DNA of 9,000 bases from assembly GCA_002305965.1 (NCBI GenBank), contig DBRM01000029.1, positions 67,349 to 76,348 on the forward strand, read 5' to 3'. Position 1 is the stretch's first letter, and every line of letters begins with the position of its first letter. Source of the stretch: Syntrophomonas sp. UBA1368 (GTDB lineage: Bacteria > Bacillota > Syntrophomonadia > Syntrophomonadales > Syntrophomonadaceae). A program made the position numbers and the translations under genes. Below the pieces are notes generated by a model that had not been told where the DNA came from, did no database searches, and worked only from the letters and a program-made list of their open reading frames with translations. Below are positions 7,256 through 9,000 of this stretch, piece by piece.

Positions 7256-7447
7256 ATGTCAGTTATTGAAGCCATGAAACTGGCCATTAATGAAGAAATA
7301 AAAGCAGCCAGTAAATACCGGGAACTGGCAGAAGTTGCGGAAGATAATGAAACCAGGCTGCTGTTTGAACAGTTAGCCCTGGAGGAAGATGCCCATTATA
7401 AAAAACTTTCGGAAAGATTAAAAGCTTTGAAATTAATGAGCAATTAA
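7256..7447 (+). CDS. Small ferritin-like (half-rubrerythrin) diiron protein
   Basis: The 63 residues form just two helices joined by a short turn, i.e. half of a rubrerythrin/ferritin four-helix bundle. Helix A carries Glu14 with Tyr21 seven residues on (INEEIKAASKYRELAE). Helix B carries Glu44-x-x-His47 (LALEEDAHYKKL). One such chain gives half of a diiron site, so at least a dimer would be needed to bind two irons; a role in peroxide or iron handling is likely for an anaerobe but inferred. There is no rubredoxin-type Cys domain and no cargo-loading peptide at the C-terminus. ATG 7256 is chosen because GAGGGG (7244-7249) lies six bases upstream; an in-frame ATG at 7238 would add six residues without a good ribosome site. 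It probably has its own promoter and converges with the gene on the other strand. Confidence 0.8.
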   Translation: MSVIEAMKLAINEEIKAASKYRELAEVAEDNETRLLFEQLALEEDAHYKKLSERLKALKLMSN

Positions 7448-7454
7448 TGATTGA

Positions 7455-8765
7455 TCAATGCGCAGCGTTGCTGCCCAATAGAAAACTGCTTACCAAAACG
7501 ATGATAAATATAATCAAAAGAGGTATTAATGAGATGAGCAAGCTCTTTTTGACATGCTCATCTTTTTTATCCTGTATATATTCTCCGACCAGGTGTGTAC
7601 AATAAACCACATTCCCGGAGAATAGAACAACAAATATCAATTGTATCCAGCCGGGAATTGCATGATAGGCATCAACAGCCATAGCTTTCCATAAAGAATG
7701 ACTGTAATAAGCAATAACGATAAACTCAATGGCAGCAGCAGAAATTTGGAAAATTAAGCTTTGTCTTTGCATGGTAGCGTTTAATTCCAGCAGATCCCTG
7801 ATTTTCTCCTGGGTGGCAATATTTTGCCGGCTGTTCATGATCTGAATTTTACTTTCCACAACATCGATGGCAGCCTGATGATTTTGCATGGATATGTCCA
7901 GATTTTCAGAAGAACTGAATAAGCTCTCCAGACGTAATTGAAAAGGTTCCAAATATTTGGTAATGGCTTCGGGACTGAGCAGCAAGGCTTTTTCTTCCTC
8001 CAACTGCCGGGTGATACTTTCAATCTCTGGTTTGATTTTATTGATTCCTTCCGAAATGACATTTTTATTGCCGGCAGTAATCCCATATGATTTGGCCAAT
8101 TCATTTAATTGTGATTCCAATTCATCCACTTGCTTAAGCTGGCTTTGGCGGGCCACCAGATCAGTGTGTAAAATGATGCTCAAACCTTTGTCGAGATTTT
8201 TGGTCTGTTTATCGATGGTCAGATGCCGTTCCCGATATAGCTTGTCAATTAGATTCAACTGCAGCAGACCTGCCTCGATCACGGGCAAGCCGGAGATCAG
8301 AAATTTTTCACAGATTTCGTCTTTTTGGGTCATTACACAAAGATACTGAGCATGTCCTCGGGGCCAGTATAATGCCATTCTTGATAATCGTCCATTGATC
8401 ATTTTAATCTGGATGGCTTCTTTTTTATTCTTGAACAAAGCGGTTTTCATTTCTGCGTAATCTTCACCATAAGCTGCCCACACCGTAACTTTGCCCAGGA
8501 GATTATCAGTTGTAAGCAGGGAAGAAGTCTCAAGATTTTGCAGTAAGCTTTCGCTGCTTTCTGAGGACAGGCGAACCACTAAAATATTGATATTGTTATT
8601 CTTAAATTGCAGGAAATAACTCTTGTCAGGTAAATTTTTCTCATCAATTTTACCGGAGGACGACTGGTAAAAAATATCATGCTTTTTCAGTTCAGATTGG
8701 AATACAGCAATAGAATCCGCATCTTCTTCCAGATAAAAATAATATCGGATCAAGTCCAATGACAT
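7455..8765 (-). CDS. Unrecognised membrane protein with coiled-coil-like middle and three C-terminal membrane segments
   Basis: I do not recognise this 436-residue protein. Residues 1 to about 170 look like a soluble alpha/beta region (hydrophobic strands such as NINILVVRL and GKVTVWAAYG). Residues about 180-335 are charged and mostly helical, probably coiled coil (for example QLKQVDELESQLNELA and ESITRQLEEEKALL). Three hydrophobic segments follow at about 336-359, 370-393 and 408-431, with a lysine-rich loop (QDKKDEHVKK) between the last two, and a short tail (GSNAAH). The plan of long helices leading into a C-terminal hairpin, with QSLIFQISAAAIEFIVIAYY entering the first segment, vaguely recalls DUF3422 or CorA-like/RMD1-type proteins, but no defining motif is seen. 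ATG 8765 is preferred because a G-rich ribosome site lies just upstream; TTG 8780 would add five residues. It stands alone, convergent with the half-ferritin gene. Confidence 0.75.
   Translation of the reverse strand: MSLDLIRYYFYLEEDADSIAVFQSELKKHDIFYQSSSGKIDEKNLPDKSYFLQFKNNNINILVVRLSSESSESLLQNLETSSLLTTDNLLGKVTVWAAYGEDYAEMKTALFKNKKEAIQIKMINGRLSRMALYWPRGHAQYLCVMTQKDEICEKFLISGLPVIEAGLLQLNLIDKLYRERHLTIDKQTKNLDKGLSIILHTDLVARQSQLKQVDELESQLNELAKSYGITAGNKNVISEGINKIKPEIESITRQLEEEKALLLSPEAITKYLEPFQLRLESLFSSSENLDISMQNHQAAIDVVESKIQIMNSRQNIATQEKIRDLLELNATMQRQSLIFQISAAAIEFIVIAYYSHSLWKAMAVDAYHAIPGWIQLIFVVLFSGNVVYCTHLVGEYIQDKKDEHVKKSLLISLIPLLIIFIIVLVSSFLLGSNAAH
7532..7568 (+). terminator. Rho-independent terminator of the half-ferritin gene, inside the convergent gene
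   Basis: AGATGAGCA (7532-7540) pairs perfectly with TGCTCATCT (7555-7563) around a 14-base loop, followed directly by a T run to 7568. For transcripts running on the + strand this is a standard intrinsic terminator about 85-120 bases past the half-ferritin stop. The same DNA encodes residues of the loop before the last membrane segment of the gene on the minus strand. No terminator is seen in the 7-base gap between the two genes. Confidence 0.55.
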
Positions 8766-8804
8766 TCCCAGCCCCCCCAAAATTTTGCATTAAAAGATGG
8801 CTTT

Positions 8805-8813
8805 ATTTTAGCA
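8805..8813 (-). promoter_or_regulatory. extended -10 promoter for the minus-strand membrane-protein gene
   Basis: Read on the minus strand this is TGCTAAAAT, an extended -10 (TG, one base, then TAAAAT). The start of transcription would be near 8798, leaving a leader of about 33 bases with a G-rich ribosome site before ATG 8765. No convincing -35 element lies 17 bases upstream. Confidence 0.4.
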
Positions 8814-9000
8814 TAAAAGATGCAGAATAAAAGGTAAGCGGCGCATATTTTTCATAAGCCTAAAAAATACAATGCAAAATATTAATAAATATGATAAAAT
8901 ATCTTTACCGTCTACAAAATTTACTATTAATACAATATTATTGGAAGGATGACCGCAAAAAACTTTTCCCGACTTATAATATTGGCCTAAGGTTAAACAT
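8814..9000. other. AT-rich non-coding end of the window
   Basis: No credible gene is seen on either strand here. The sequence is strongly AT-rich and holds a possible rightward extended -10 (TGATAAAAT, 8892-8900) and a TATAAT at about 8976-8981. Either could serve a gene beginning beyond base 9000. A 10-base segment (8871-8880) is the exact reverse complement of 8782-8791. Confidence 0.4.

Noticed and set aside
7450..7474. Palindrome ATTGATCAAT and the GCAGC-GTT-GCTGC hairpin between and inside the convergent genes, as a bidirectional terminator.
   Set aside because: The stems are short and have no T run on either side. The stronger + strand terminator at 7532-7568 explains the end better.
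7957..8349. 130-codon + strand reading frame opposite the membrane-protein gene.
   Set aside because: It is serine- and cysteine-rich low-complexity antisense sequence with no ribosome site and no family features. The minus-strand frame spans the whole region and has clear protein-like structure.
8949..8990. Thirteen-codon frame beginning ATGACCGCA with GGAAGG immediately before it.
   Set aside because: The ribosome-site-like bases directly touch the ATG, leaving no spacing, and the frame ends at TAA after 13 codons. There is no sign of a leader peptide with regulatory codons.
1..9000. A defence system, mobile element, CRISPR array or secondary-metabolite cluster.
   Set aside because: I looked on both strands for transposases, integrases, repeat arrays, toxin-antitoxin pairs and biosynthetic domains and saw none. 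All but one of the long genes belong to families I recognise.

Overview
The window looks like chromosome from an anaerobic, low-to-mid GC Firmicute, most plausibly a clostridial lineage such as the Peptococcaceae or Syntrophomonadaceae. This is inferred from strong AGGAGG-type ribosome binding sites, sigma-A-like promoters, frequent GTG starts, an acetyl-CoA hydrolase/transferase-family CoA-transferase typical of anaerobic fatty-acid metabolism, a small rubrerythrin-like protein, and a shikimate gene cluster carrying a pseudopilin gene. No sequence search could be run, so the taxonomy is an impression. There are no tRNAs, rRNAs, CRISPR arrays, insertion sequences or phage genes.

Layout. Bases 1-113 hold the tail of an upstream gene, followed at 104-880 by a TANGO2/NRDE-family protein; a clear hairpin plus T-tract (918-946) follows. 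From 962 to 5618 runs a compact co-directional operon: aroE (shikimate dehydrogenase), a GspH/FimT-like pseudopilin, a UPF0316 membrane protein, aroC (chorismate synthase), aroK (shikimate kinase) and aroB (3-dehydroquinate synthase). Adjacent genes overlap or nearly touch, which suggests one transcript and translational coupling. The four aro enzymes cover 3-dehydroquinate synthesis, dehydroshikimate reduction, shikimate phosphorylation and chorismate formation. DAHP synthase, dehydroquinase and EPSP synthase are not in the window.

After a 174-base gap with a good promoter comes a CoA-transferase of the butyryl-/4-hydroxybutyrate-CoA:acetate type (5793-7139), then a 63-residue half-ferritin (7256-7447). 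On the opposite strand, convergent with it and only 7 bases away, lies an unrecognised 436-residue protein with a long helical middle and three C-terminal membrane segments (7455-8765). The last ~220 bases are AT-rich and non-coding, with possible promoters on both strands.

Most of the window is ordinary metabolism. The points worth a second look are: the pseudopilin whose processing site lies upstream of any standard start codon; the half-ferritin whose metal-ligand spacing resembles encapsulated ferritin; its predicted terminator, which lies inside the convergent gene; the aroE promoter abutting the upstream terminator hairpin; and the unrecognised membrane protein with a G7 tract at its start. 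I did not find a clearly new multi-gene system.
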